From positions 1 to 64,000 of the forward strand of contig JAMPAO010000003.1 of NCBI GenBank assembly GCA_023667165.1: DNA of 64,000 nt, in the 5' to 3' direction. Positions 25,647-33,961 of the stretch are shown here, piece after piece. Origin of the DNA: Ruminococcus sp. Its GTDB lineage: Bacteria; Bacillota; Clostridia; Oscillospirales; Ruminococcaceae. Under the pieces are notes generated by a model, which was not told the origin of the DNA, ran no database searches, and worked only from the letters and a program-made list of their open reading frames with translations. The translations under genes were made by a program, and so were the position numbers. Within the stretch, counting starts at the first letter, position 1. The number at the start of each line of letters is the position of its first letter.

Positions 25647-27593
25647 TCAATGCTCTCTTGACGCCGATCTGCTGCGGTGATGCTTGACCTTTTCCGAATA
25701 CATAAGAGCGTCCGCCTGCTTTATCAGCGCGTCGACGTCGAAATCCTTGTCTATCTTCGCGTACTGCATACCGAAGCTGCTTTCGACCGTGTATGGTTTT
25801 CCCGACGTGGCATTGAAATTATCAAGCTGTTTTTTTATGTTTTCTATAAGGTTTTTTCCTATATTCTCCGGATCGTTGGTACATACGCTTGCCACCGTGA
25901 ATTCATCTCCGCCGAAGCGGGAGCATATCTCGCTTGCGCCCCACACGGATATGAGCGCATTGGCGACCGTCTTTATGGCAATGTCGCCCTCCCCGTGGCC
26001 GTAGGTATCGTTTATGAATTTCAGTCCGTCCATATCAACGGATATGACCACAAGATAGGTAGTTCTTTTGGGATTGCGCTTTGCGTTGGAAATATGCTTG
26101 GCGATCTCGCCGAAAAATCCGTTGCGGTTGTAAAGTCCCGTATGATCTCTTATATACAGATCCTGGAGCTTTGCAATGACCTTTTTCAGTACGGACTGGC
26201 TGTTCGCTATTTCCAGAACATGATTCAGGTTTCTGGAGTATTTGGTCATATGCCTGATATCGTCGTTGGCGGTATAGCCGTCAATTCCCGTACTCATGCC
26301 TATCGTTCCGCAGCCTACGTTTTTTCCCTGAAAATGGAGCGCCCAGAACAGAAAAACGCTGATACTTTCCGCCGCCTCGTCAAAGTGCTGCGGTCCGTCC
26401 GCAAAGCAGGGCGGAAAATTGCGGTCAAAAAGGGTTTCGCATAAAATAAGGCGGGTGCTGCTCTGATTTTCCTCGGAATCGGTGATGAATTTTTCGTAAT
26501 CGTCGCTTATATTCATAAAATCCTCGTTGAGGCTGAGAGCATAGTAATAATACCCGTAATAAACGCGGTTTGCAAGTATCTTTTCCGACAGCTCGGCAAT
26601 GGTATTGGCGGCGGAAGCGCTTATACTGAAATCAGCCATAAAGGTGTCGAAGCACTTATCCTCCGTGAACATGGCGAAAAGGGGCGTGATCTGACCCGTT
26701 GCCTCGCGGTAGTCGATCTTTTTGCAGCCGCAGGAATGAGCAAGGATCACCTTATGCTCGATAATGCACGAGTTCCCCACGTCTATGCCGTTTGCGTGAT
26801 CCAGAACTGCGTCCACCGCCTTTTCACCCGCAAGCTCGGTGTCCTGTTTGCCCGTGGTAAGCCTCGGGATATGATACTGCTCCTCGATTATGCCGTCAAA
26901 GCCCGTAACGAGAACGTCCCCGGGAACGGAAAAGCCGTATTCCTTGAGCTTCGTGCATACTGTGATCGCCATGGTGTCGTTGCAGCAGATAAACACGTCC
27001 GGCATTTCAAGACCGCTTTTCATAAACGCGTCAAATTCTCTTTCCGTGGGGCCCGACCAGAAATCTCCGTACAGTATCCTGCGGCTGTCAAGCTCTATGC
27101 CGTGAGCCGCCATGACCGCGCGGCAGCTTTCCACCCGCTCCTCGGAAAATTCGTTGCCCTTTACTCCCGCCACAAGATTAACGGTACGGCAGCCGTGCTT
27201 TTCGATGACATGGCGCACTATCTCCTCGAACGCTTTGCGGTAATCGTATTCGATATTGAAGCAGCCGTCCAGACTCTTGTCGACGCACACGGTAAAAACG
27301 CCGTGCTCCTTCGCTTTTTTCACAATGGAATCAAGGACAGCCTCGTCCTTAATGGTTTCACCCATAATGATAAGACCGTCAAGCCTTTTGTAATCTATGT
27401 GATCGAACACCTTTTTCTCGCCCAGATCAAAACTGCTTGAATTGAGCATATCGCTGAAAGATGTATATATCAGGAGCTTGGCTCCCCTTTCGACCGTCCG
27501 TTTAACGGCGGCATGAACAAAATCGTTTACCATGTATTCCTGTATGCCCGAAAGGCAAAGTCCTATATAATGCTGTCTGCCGTTTCCGCTCAT
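25647..27593 (-). CDS. Diguanylate cyclase with LacI-type sugar-binding sensor domain
   Basis: A 648-residue protein without signal peptide or membrane segment. Residues 8-285 have the periplasmic-binding-protein-like fold seen in LacI regulators (YIGLCLSGIQEYMVNDF, then DVFICCNDTMAITVCTKL, then VPGDVLVTGFDG) but no helix-turn-helix. A middle helical region (about 300-480) leads to a GGDEF domain with an intact SRFGGDEF active site (GGDEF at 561-565). There is no RxxD inhibitory site just upstream. It probably makes c-di-GMP in response to an intracellular sugar; the ligand is unknown. It is transcribed alone. Confidence 0.85.
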   Translation of the reverse strand: MSGNGRQHYIGLCLSGIQEYMVNDFVHAAVKRTVERGAKLLIYTSFSDMLNSSSFDLGEKKVFDHIDYKRLDGLIIMGETIKDEAVLDSIVKKAKEHGVFTVCVDKSLDGCFNIEYDYRKAFEEIVRHVIEKHGCRTVNLVAGVKGNEFSEERVESCRAVMAAHGIELDSRRILYGDFWSGPTEREFDAFMKSGLEMPDVFICCNDTMAITVCTKLKEYGFSVPGDVLVTGFDGIIEEQYHIPRLTTGKQDTELAGEKAVDAVLDHANGIDVGNSCIIEHKVILAHSCGCKKIDYREATGQITPLFAMFTEDKCFDTFMADFSISASAANTIAELSEKILANRVYYGYYYYALSLNEDFMNISDDYEKFITDSEENQSSTRLILCETLFDRNFPPCFADGPQHFDEAAESISVFLFWALHFQGKNVGCGTIGMSTGIDGYTANDDIRHMTKYSRNLNHVLEIANSQSVLKKVIAKLQDLYIRDHTGLYNRNGFFGEIAKHISNAKRNPKRTTYLVVISVDMDGLKFINDTYGHGEGDIAIKTVANALISVWGASEICSRFGGDEFTVASVCTNDPENIGKNLIENIKKQLDNFNATSGKPYTVESSFGMQYAKIDKDFDVDALIKQADALMYSEKVKHHRSRSASREH

Positions 27594-27731
27594 TCTATCA
27601 CACCTGCTTCCAGTATATTTTTATTTTACTCTATTTTACCACTTTTTTTACTTTACGTCAACAGTTTTTTAAAAATTTGGGAAATAAGATTTCCCGCTCG
27701 GATCATGTGAACACGGCCGATAAAAAAATAC

Positions 27732-27760
27732 TTTACAAATTCCCGAAAATAGTATATAAT
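27732..27760 (+). promoter_or_regulatory. Promoter of pulA
   Basis: TTTACA (27732-27737), 17-bp spacer, TATAAT (27755-27760). The roughly 115-nt leader includes a fragment of the palindromic repeat at 27801-27845. Confidence 0.7.
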
Positions 27761-27800
27761 TAGATTATAACCGCAGATGATGTTCCCCGCCCCGTTCGGC

Positions 27801-27845
27801 GGCGTGCGCAAGGGCATTGGCCGCTCTTTGTGCGGGGTTGCCTAT
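27801..27845. repeat. Right-end fragment of the 180-bp palindromic element
   Basis: GGCGTGCGCAAGGGC and CTCTTTGTGCGGGGTTGCC match the right end of the element at 55076-55255. It lies in the pulA leader. Confidence 0.5.
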
Positions 27846-27880
27846 AATATTACATCAGAAAAGAGGCTGCATAAATTCCA

Positions 27881-29839
27881 ATGTTTACAGATGTCGATAA
27901 AAAATACGAATATACCGGAAACGATCTGGGAGCGAATTACAGCAAGGATAAAACGGTTTTCAAGGTTTGGTCGCCGCTTGCCAACGACGCCGCGGTGCTG
28001 CTGTACAGGACCTGCACGGACGAAAAACCCTACAGACGGATGCCCATGGAAAAAGACAAAAAGGGCGTGTGGGTAAAGACCGCCCACGGCGATCTGGACG
28101 GGGTGTATTATACCTATGAGATAAAGCACGACGACATTACCGAGGAATCCATAGACATATACGCCCGCACGGCAGGCGTCAACGGCGCGATGGGCATGGT
28201 CATCGATCTGGACAAAACCAATCCCGCAGGCTGGAACAGCTACAGTCCCGCTCCCCTTGAGCATTATACCGACGCCGTTATATACGAAATGCATATAAGG
28301 GATTTCTCCATTGACAAAAGCGGGAATTTTTGCTACAAAGGCAGATTTCTGGCGTTTGTGGAAAAAAACATGACCAATGTGAGCGGAGATAAGATCGGTA
28401 TCGACCACCTCAAGGAGCTGGGCGTTACCCACGTTCATCTTATGCCCTGCTTCGATTTCCAGACGGTGGACGAAGCTCAGATACACAAGCCTCAGTTCAA
28501 CTGGGGGTACGATCCCATGAACTTCAACGTTCCCGAAGGCTCCTACTCCACGAACCCCTATGACGGAAAAACGAGAGTTGCGGAGTTCAAACGGCTTATC
28601 CACGCTCTGCACTGCGAGGGGATAAAGGTCGTGATGGACGTTGTGTACAACCACACCTACGCCACCGCAGATTCCCCCTTCAATAAAATATTTCCCAAAT
28701 ATTATTACAGGCTGTGGGGAGAAAACGGCGAGTATTTCTCCAACGGCTCCGGCTGCGGAAACGAATTTGCCACCGAAAGAGCCATGGCAAGGAAATATAT
28801 CGTAGACAGTCTGGTCTACTGGGCGACCGAGTACAAAATAGACGGCTTCCGCTTCGATCTGATGGGTCTTTACGATATCGAAACCATGAACATCATCTAC
28901 AGCACTCTTCACGGGATAAACCCCGGAATACTGCTTTACGGCGAGGGCTGGACGGGCGGCGATTCTCCCTTGGAGGATTCAAAGCGGGCAATGAAATATC
29001 ATGCCAGGCACCTGCCAAATGTGGCTTTCTTCAGCGACGATTTCCGCGACACCGTAAAGGGAAATAACTTTGAAAGCAGAGAAAAGGGCTACGTAAACGG
29101 CGCGCTGGGCGTTGAGGATTACGTTAAAGAGGTAATGTGCGGAAGGATACCTCACCCGCAGATACCCAATCTTAACACCTATGCGTGGACTTTGACGCCC
29201 TGCCAGACGGTCAATTACGTGGAGGCGCACGATAATCTTACCCTGTGGGACAAGCTTGTTTACACGAATCCCACCGACTCGGAAGAAACGAGAAAGCAGA
29301 TGGACAAAATGGCTGCCGCAATGGTATTTCTGTCGCAGGGGATCCCGTTTTTCCAGGCGGGACAGGATTTTCTGAGATCCAAGCCGCTTCCCGGAGGAGC
29401 TTACGATCACAACAGCTACAGTTCCCCCGACGTGGTGAACAGCCTGAAATGGGACAGAAAAACCAAATACCGCGACGTATTTGATTATTATAAGGGTCTT
29501 ATAGAGTTCAGAAAGGCTCATACCGCCCTCAGAATGTACACTGCTGAGGCTATCGGGGAGAATATGAGATTCTTCGACAGCCTGCCTCAAAGAATAGTGG
29601 GATTCGGACTTTACGGGGACTGCGAGCTTGAGGAAATAATCGTATTTTTCAACCCCACTCCCCACAGCGTGAATATGTACGCTTTCGGAGAGTACAATGT
29701 TTATATAGACGGTCAGAAAGCGGGGAACTCTCCCCTGTACACCGTGTGCGGCGATTATGAGATAAAGCCGTATTCCACCATGGCAATGGGCAGACCGCGC
29801 CGCACGTACGATAACGAAACGGCTGACGGAGAGCAATAA
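27881..29839 (+). CDS. pulA: Type I pullulanase
   Basis: Cleaves alpha-1,6 branch links in pullulan, glycogen or limit dextrins. The 652-residue protein has an N-terminal CBM48-like domain (about residues 10-110) and a GH13 barrel with the type I pullulanase signature region (FNWGYDP, 206-212), MDVVYNH, catalytic nucleophile Asp326 in DGFRFD, acid/base Glu355 in LLYGEGW and Asp451 in EAHDN. No signal peptide, so it is intracellular and likely debranches stored glycogen or imported maltodextrins. The ribosome site (AAAGAGG) is weak and a little distant. The two-component pair follows closely downstream. Confidence 0.92.
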   Translation: MFTDVDKKYEYTGNDLGANYSKDKTVFKVWSPLANDAAVLLYRTCTDEKPYRRMPMEKDKKGVWVKTAHGDLDGVYYTYEIKHDDITEESIDIYARTAGVNGAMGMVIDLDKTNPAGWNSYSPAPLEHYTDAVIYEMHIRDFSIDKSGNFCYKGRFLAFVEKNMTNVSGDKIGIDHLKELGVTHVHLMPCFDFQTVDEAQIHKPQFNWGYDPMNFNVPEGSYSTNPYDGKTRVAEFKRLIHALHCEGIKVVMDVVYNHTYATADSPFNKIFPKYYYRLWGENGEYFSNGSGCGNEFATERAMARKYIVDSLVYWATEYKIDGFRFDLMGLYDIETMNIIYSTLHGINPGILLYGEGWTGGDSPLEDSKRAMKYHARHLPNVAFFSDDFRDTVKGNNFESREKGYVNGALGVEDYVKEVMCGRIPHPQIPNLNTYAWTLTPCQTVNYVEAHDNLTLWDKLVYTNPTDSEETRKQMDKMAAAMVFLSQGIPFFQAGQDFLRSKPLPGGAYDHNSYSSPDVVNSLKWDRKTKYRDVFDYYKGLIEFRKAHTALRMYTAEAIGENMRFFDSLPQRIVGFGLYGDCELEEIIVFFNPTPHSVNMYAFGEYNVYIDGQKAGNSPLYTVCGDYEIKPYSTMAMGRPRRTYDNETADGEQ

Positions 29840-29861
29840 TTCGGAAAGAGTGGTTTTACAA

Positions 29862-30569
29862 ATGAAAAGAATACTTGTTTGCGAGGACGAGGACGTTATA
29901 AGAGATTTTGTGGTCATAAACCTTAAACGGGCGGGTTACGACGTTGTGGACGTAAACTGCGGCGAGGACGCTCTGCGCGTATTCGACGAGGAACGGGGCG
30001 ATTTCGACATTGCCCTGCTGGATATAATGATGCCCGGGATAGACGGCTTCCAGGTCTGCAAGGAGCTTAGAAAAAGAAGCGGCACTATAGGCATAATCAT
30101 GCTTTCGGCAAAGACGCAGGAAATGGACAAGGTCAGCGGACTTATGCTGGGCGCGGACGACTACATAACAAAGCCGTTCTCCCCGTCCGAGCTTACCGCC
30201 AGGATAGACGCGGTCTACCGCAGGGTAAGCATGGCGTTTGCCAAAGAGGAAAAGCAGCCTGTTATACAGTCCGGACCCTTTCAGCTCAATCTTAAAAGCA
30301 GGACCGTTTCGAAAAACGGCGAGCTTATCGACCTTACCCAGGTGGAATATCAGATACTGGAATATTTCCTTAACAATCAGAACACCGCCCTTGACCGTTC
30401 AAGCATACTTACCCATATATGGGGCGATCATTATTTCGGCGACGACAAGATAGTCGACGTCAATATCCGCAGGCTCAGGCTGAAGCTGGAGGAAGATCCC
30501 TCCAATCCCAAATATATAGCCACGATATGGGGTTTCGGCTACAAGTGGTCGGCAGACGGCGAGGAATAA
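29862..30569 (+). CDS. Response regulator, OmpR family
   Basis: A 235-residue regulator. The receiver has the acidic pair (CEDED), phospho-acceptor Asp in LLDIMMPG, and Lys in TKPF. The C-terminal OmpR winged helix ends with IATIWGFGYKW. It starts 22 bp after pulA; the ATG at 29862 is chosen because GGAAAGAG lies 12 bases upstream, whereas a GTG at 29850 abuts it. The cognate kinase is encoded just downstream beyond a palindromic repeat. Genes controlled are unknown. Confidence 0.9.
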   Translation: MKRILVCEDEDVIRDFVVINLKRAGYDVVDVNCGEDALRVFDEERGDFDIALLDIMMPGIDGFQVCKELRKRSGTIGIIMLSAKTQEMDKVSGLMLGADDYITKPFSPSELTARIDAVYRRVSMAFAKEEKQPVIQSGPFQLNLKSRTVSKNGELIDLTQVEYQILEYFLNNQNTALDRSSILTHIWGDHYFGDDKIVDVNIRRLRLKLEEDPSNPKYIATIWGFGYKWSADGEE

Positions 30570-30600
30570 CGCGTCTGCCTGCGGCTCGGAGTAAAGCATT

Positions 30601-30780
30601 AGGGCGTGTTGACACTACCGCTCAACGCCCGTCTTACAGACATATTTTCCGTCTTTCTGCGTTAATTTTCCTTGCCATACACGATGTATGCAAAAAGCTG
30701 AAGCTTTTGCGGAAAATTGCCTTGAAATACTAAAAAATCTGCCGAAAAGACGTGCGCGGTGAAATATTGAACAGGCTCTT
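30601..30780. repeat. Palindromic element between response regulator and kinase genes
   Basis: A roughly 180-bp imperfect palindrome (AGGGCGTGTTGACAC at one end, GAACAGGCTCT at the other) with inner arms around CATACACGATGTATG, plus TTTTCC/GGAAAA blocks. It shares the AAAGACGTGCGCG-type word and TGTATGGCAAGGA with the element at 911-1049. No reading frame is evident. Confidence 0.55.
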
Positions 30781-30864
30781 ATAGGCAGGGAAATTTTATG
30801 TATTGCTGTAAACGGCGGTGATAGTATCAAAAGAGCAAGAGCATCGATCACAAGAAGATGGCTG

Positions 30865-32247
30865 GTGAACAGCCTCGGCGTCAGCTTTATCATGATGACG
30901 ACCGTGCTGATGGCGTTTTCCGTTTTTATAAATATCTACTACTACAACTCCGCAAGGCAGTATATAACCTCAAGGCTGAACGTGGTTTCGGGAATGCTGT
31001 CCCAATATTACGCGGACAATCCCGTGACTTTCCCCTCGGAAGTGCGTTCCATCGTACAGAACTGGTCGGAAAAGGGTAAAACGGAGCTTATGACCGTAAA
31101 CGGCAGAGGAGAGGTTTCCATGACCTCCTCCGGCTTCATGCCATCGGGAAATATCCTTGCGCAGGATTATTACGACGCTTTGGAAAACGGCGGCTCGGGC
31201 ATATTCACGGGAAAGCTGGAAACGGGCGAAAAGGTGATAGCCGTGAGCATAACCACGCCGGACACGTCGGGAGATTACAGCGTGATACGCCTTGTAAGCT
31301 CAATGAGCCGGGTGGACAGACATATTGCGGGATATATTATAATGGCGGCGCTTATCTGCGGAGCCATACTTGCGCTCATGCTTTTTTCGGGAATGTATTT
31401 CATCAAGTCGATCGTTATCCCCGTAAGGCAGCTCGGAACCACCGCAAGACGTTACGCAAGAGGAGATTTTTCGGTAAGGATCCCCGTAAAGGCGGACGAC
31501 GAAATGGGCGAGCTGTGCGAGATAGTCAACAAAATGGCTGACGAACTGTCCCAATCGGAGGCAATGAAGAATGAGTTTATATCCAGCGTATCCCATGAGC
31601 TGAGAACTCCTCTCACAGCCATAAAAGGCTGGGCGGAAACGATAGGCTCCATGCCCGACGACAGCGAAACCGTCGCCAAGGGAATGAGGGTCATAACCAC
31701 GGAAACGGAAAGACTTTCCCAGATGGTGGAGGAGCTGCTGGACTTTTCCAGAATGCAAAACGGCAAATTCACTCTTACCAAGGGCAATGTTGATATTCTT
31801 GCCGAGCTGGGCGACGCGGTGCTCATCTATACAGAGGAAGCCAAAAAAGAGGGCATAGAGCTTGTATACGCCGAACCGGAGGATCTTCCCGTGGTATACG
31901 GGGACAGAAACCGTCTGCGGCAGGTTTTTATAAACGTGATCGACAACGCCATAAAATATTCGGAAAGCGGCGGCATCGTAACGGTGCAGGCCATACAGCC
32001 CGATGAAAACCGCATAGAAATCGAGGTAAACGACGCAGGCTGCGGAATAAGTCCGGAGGATCTTCCAAAGATCAAGACAAAATTCTTCCGCGCAAACCAC
32101 AACAAGCGCGGATCGGGGATCGGTCTTGCGGTGGCGGACGAGATAATTGCAATGCACAGCGGCACGCTTGAGGTCTTCAGCGAGCAGGGCATGGGCACCA
32201 GCGTTGTGATAGTGCTGCCCGTCAGACCCAAGGCAAAGCAAGGGTAG
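30865..32247 (+). CDS. Sensor histidine kinase
   Basis: A membrane kinase of at least 460 residues, partner of the response regulator upstream. It has TM helix 1 (about residues 6-28), an extracellular sensor region, TM helix 2 (about 155-178), a HAMP domain, the phospho-accepting His in SSVSHELRTPLTAIKGW, and an ATPase domain (N-box VIDNAIKYS, DAGCGIS, GSGIGLAVADEI). The GTG at 30865 is the first conventional start, but the preceding in-frame codons read SIKRARASITRRWL, a typical kinase N terminus. The real start may be a non-standard codon such as ATC at 30826, which has GGCGGTGAT upstream. Confidence 0.88.
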   Translation: MNSLGVSFIMMTTVLMAFSVFINIYYYNSARQYITSRLNVVSGMLSQYYADNPVTFPSEVRSIVQNWSEKGKTELMTVNGRGEVSMTSSGFMPSGNILAQDYYDALENGGSGIFTGKLETGEKVIAVSITTPDTSGDYSVIRLVSSMSRVDRHIAGYIIMAALICGAILALMLFSGMYFIKSIVIPVRQLGTTARRYARGDFSVRIPVKADDEMGELCEIVNKMADELSQSEAMKNEFISSVSHELRTPLTAIKGWAETIGSMPDDSETVAKGMRVITTETERLSQMVEELLDFSRMQNGKFTLTKGNVDILAELGDAVLIYTEEAKKEGIELVYAEPEDLPVVYGDRNRLRQVFINVIDNAIKYSESGGIVTVQAIQPDENRIEIEVNDAGCGISPEDLPKIKTKFFRANHNKRGSGIGLAVADEIIAMHSGTLEVFSEQGMGTSVVIVLPVRPKAKQG

Positions 32248-32252
32248 ACGGA

Positions 32253-32285
32253 TACCCCCGCTGTCTTTATAAGACAGCGGGGGTA
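32253..32285. terminator. Perfect 15-bp hairpin between convergent genes
   Basis: TACCCCCGCTGTCTT (32253-32267) pairs with 32271-32285 around a TAT loop, between the kinase and the AlgJ-like gene. No T-run is present. Confidence 0.65.
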
Positions 32286-32358
32286 CGGCGATATCTTAAT
32301 TTATAACCGCATAGCTTTGAACCGTATTTTCCGAAAAAAGTATATCCGTAAATTTATG

Positions 32359-33948
32359 TCAATCCGTTAAAATGTAATCTACCGTTTCAAATCGGTAAGT
32401 TCCGTCATTACCCACCTGGATAAATTCTATCTTATCCGCTTCGTCAAGATAATACTTTGGAACGGTTACCGTAAATCCGGTCATTGTAAGATCTTGATTG
32501 TCAAAATGATCGGCAACATCCGATCTTTTTGTACCGTATTCGCACTCTACAGTTCGTTCCCCCACTTTCATATACAGCTTAGACAGCGGCTTGCCCGCTG
32601 TAAAATCCGCCGACCATCCGGAAAAAGTTACCGTGCTGCGTTCTTCATATATTTTTCTCGGAATGCTGCCTTGAACAAATTCTTTACTGCGCTGATGGAT
32701 ATTATTTATATAATCCATATACATTCCCCCATACCCTTTTTTATGCAAGGGCATTATCGTTTCGGGAACAATATTGTTTATATCTTCAAGTATTCTTTCG
32801 GAAAATACTGCGTTTTTCGGCACGTTTGTAAGAAGTGAATTGGTATTACGTTCACTGCATGAAAAAATAACGATATCCGCGTCTGTAATGTCGTCCATTT
32901 CCGGAATTACAGTTCTCGCTCTCGTCTGTATAATTTGAGAAAAGCTTTCCGACAGCAGATTAGGTATCTTTCTGACTAACATAAACTGCGAATCTGTGTA
33001 CATAAGCAAGCTTGGCATATCATGATTATTATCATTTGAAAGCATCTGCACATTATATGAAACAGATTCTCCCACACCGTTTTCACGGCATAATTCATTA
33101 AGCTTGTCGCAGAATTCCCCCTCGGATGTGATCTGTGATGTTTCATTAAAAGCTATCCCGTCGGCGGTTTCCGTACCCAAAATATTTTCCTTGCCGATCA
33201 TTGCAGATAAATCTCCGTTATGCCGAGCATCAACTATATCTACATCAACGGGAATAATATCGGTGATCCCCGCCTCGTTCATACCCTCAACTATCGCAAG
33301 ATATGCGTAATACGCGCCGAGAGCGGTCCAGTGCGTATCTGTTTTCCAGAACAACTGACCCTTGTCTTTATTTTCCAACAGCTTGTCTTTTGTATTTATT
33401 ACGATAACATCAGTATTCTGTTTGAGGTAATCGTAAATAATATCGACGGGAGTTTCCCTCACCGAGTAATTTCCGTATAAATACTCCGGATATATGCTTA
33501 CTTTGCTGGGAGTAAGCACCAAAACATATTCTCTGCCTGTTGCTCTGTAATAATCGCTTATTGTCTGCTGTGCGTTTGCTATTTCTTTAAGTTTGTCCTC
33601 GTTAAGCGGGTACGTTCCTTTTGCGATCTCTATGTTATTGTTCAAGGTATAAAAATAAAAACCGTTTTTGCCTTTCTGGACTTTTTCCGTTGTCATAATA
33701 TTCAGACCTTTGAACATTATTGTTGTTCGAATATCAATCAGCTTATCACGAAACCCGATATTATCGTTCAGCCAGTTCTCAAACTGTGTTTTCCACTCGT
33801 TTGTACCGAATTCCGCTGTGGGCAGACCGGCAAGATATCTTTTTTCGGTTTCCGACATCATACCGTCTTCCATATTAAAAAAAGCAACGGGCATAATGAT
33901 AAGGATCAAAGATAAAATAACAAACACCGCGTCAATTGTTTTTTTCAT
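32359..33948 (-). CDS. AlgJ/AlgX-like O-acetyltransferase (DHHW family)
   Basis: A 529-residue protein with one N-terminal signal anchor (residues 5-25) and an extracytoplasmic SGNH-like catalytic domain. The family motif DTHWT is at about residues 204-208, with LVLTPSKVSIYPE upstream. Such proteins transfer acetyl groups onto exopolysaccharide or wall polymer, receiving them through an MBOAT partner, which is encoded directly upstream. The C-terminal 120 residues are beta-rich. I prefer the ATG at 33948, 13 bp after the MBOAT stop, with GGTGAT upstream. Base composition is noticeably more AT-rich than most neighbours. Confidence 0.8.
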   Translation of the reverse strand: MKKTIDAVFVILSLILIIMPVAFFNMEDGMMSETEKRYLAGLPTAEFGTNEWKTQFENWLNDNIGFRDKLIDIRTTIMFKGLNIMTTEKVQKGKNGFYFYTLNNNIEIAKGTYPLNEDKLKEIANAQQTISDYYRATGREYVLVLTPSKVSIYPEYLYGNYSVRETPVDIIYDYLKQNTDVIVINTKDKLLENKDKGQLFWKTDTHWTALGAYYAYLAIVEGMNEAGITDIIPVDVDIVDARHNGDLSAMIGKENILGTETADGIAFNETSQITSEGEFCDKLNELCRENGVGESVSYNVQMLSNDNNHDMPSLLMYTDSQFMLVRKIPNLLSESFSQIIQTRARTVIPEMDDITDADIVIFSCSERNTNSLLTNVPKNAVFSERILEDINNIVPETIMPLHKKGYGGMYMDYINNIHQRSKEFVQGSIPRKIYEERSTVTFSGWSADFTAGKPLSKLYMKVGERTVECEYGTKRSDVADHFDNQDLTMTGFTVTVPKYYLDEADKIEFIQVGNDGTYRFETVDYILTD

Positions 33949-33961
33949 ATATATCACCATC

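Noticed and set aside
27842..28912. Minus-strand open frame opposite pulA
   Set aside because: Antisense to a pullulanase with complete active-site motifs; no ribosome site or family resemblance.
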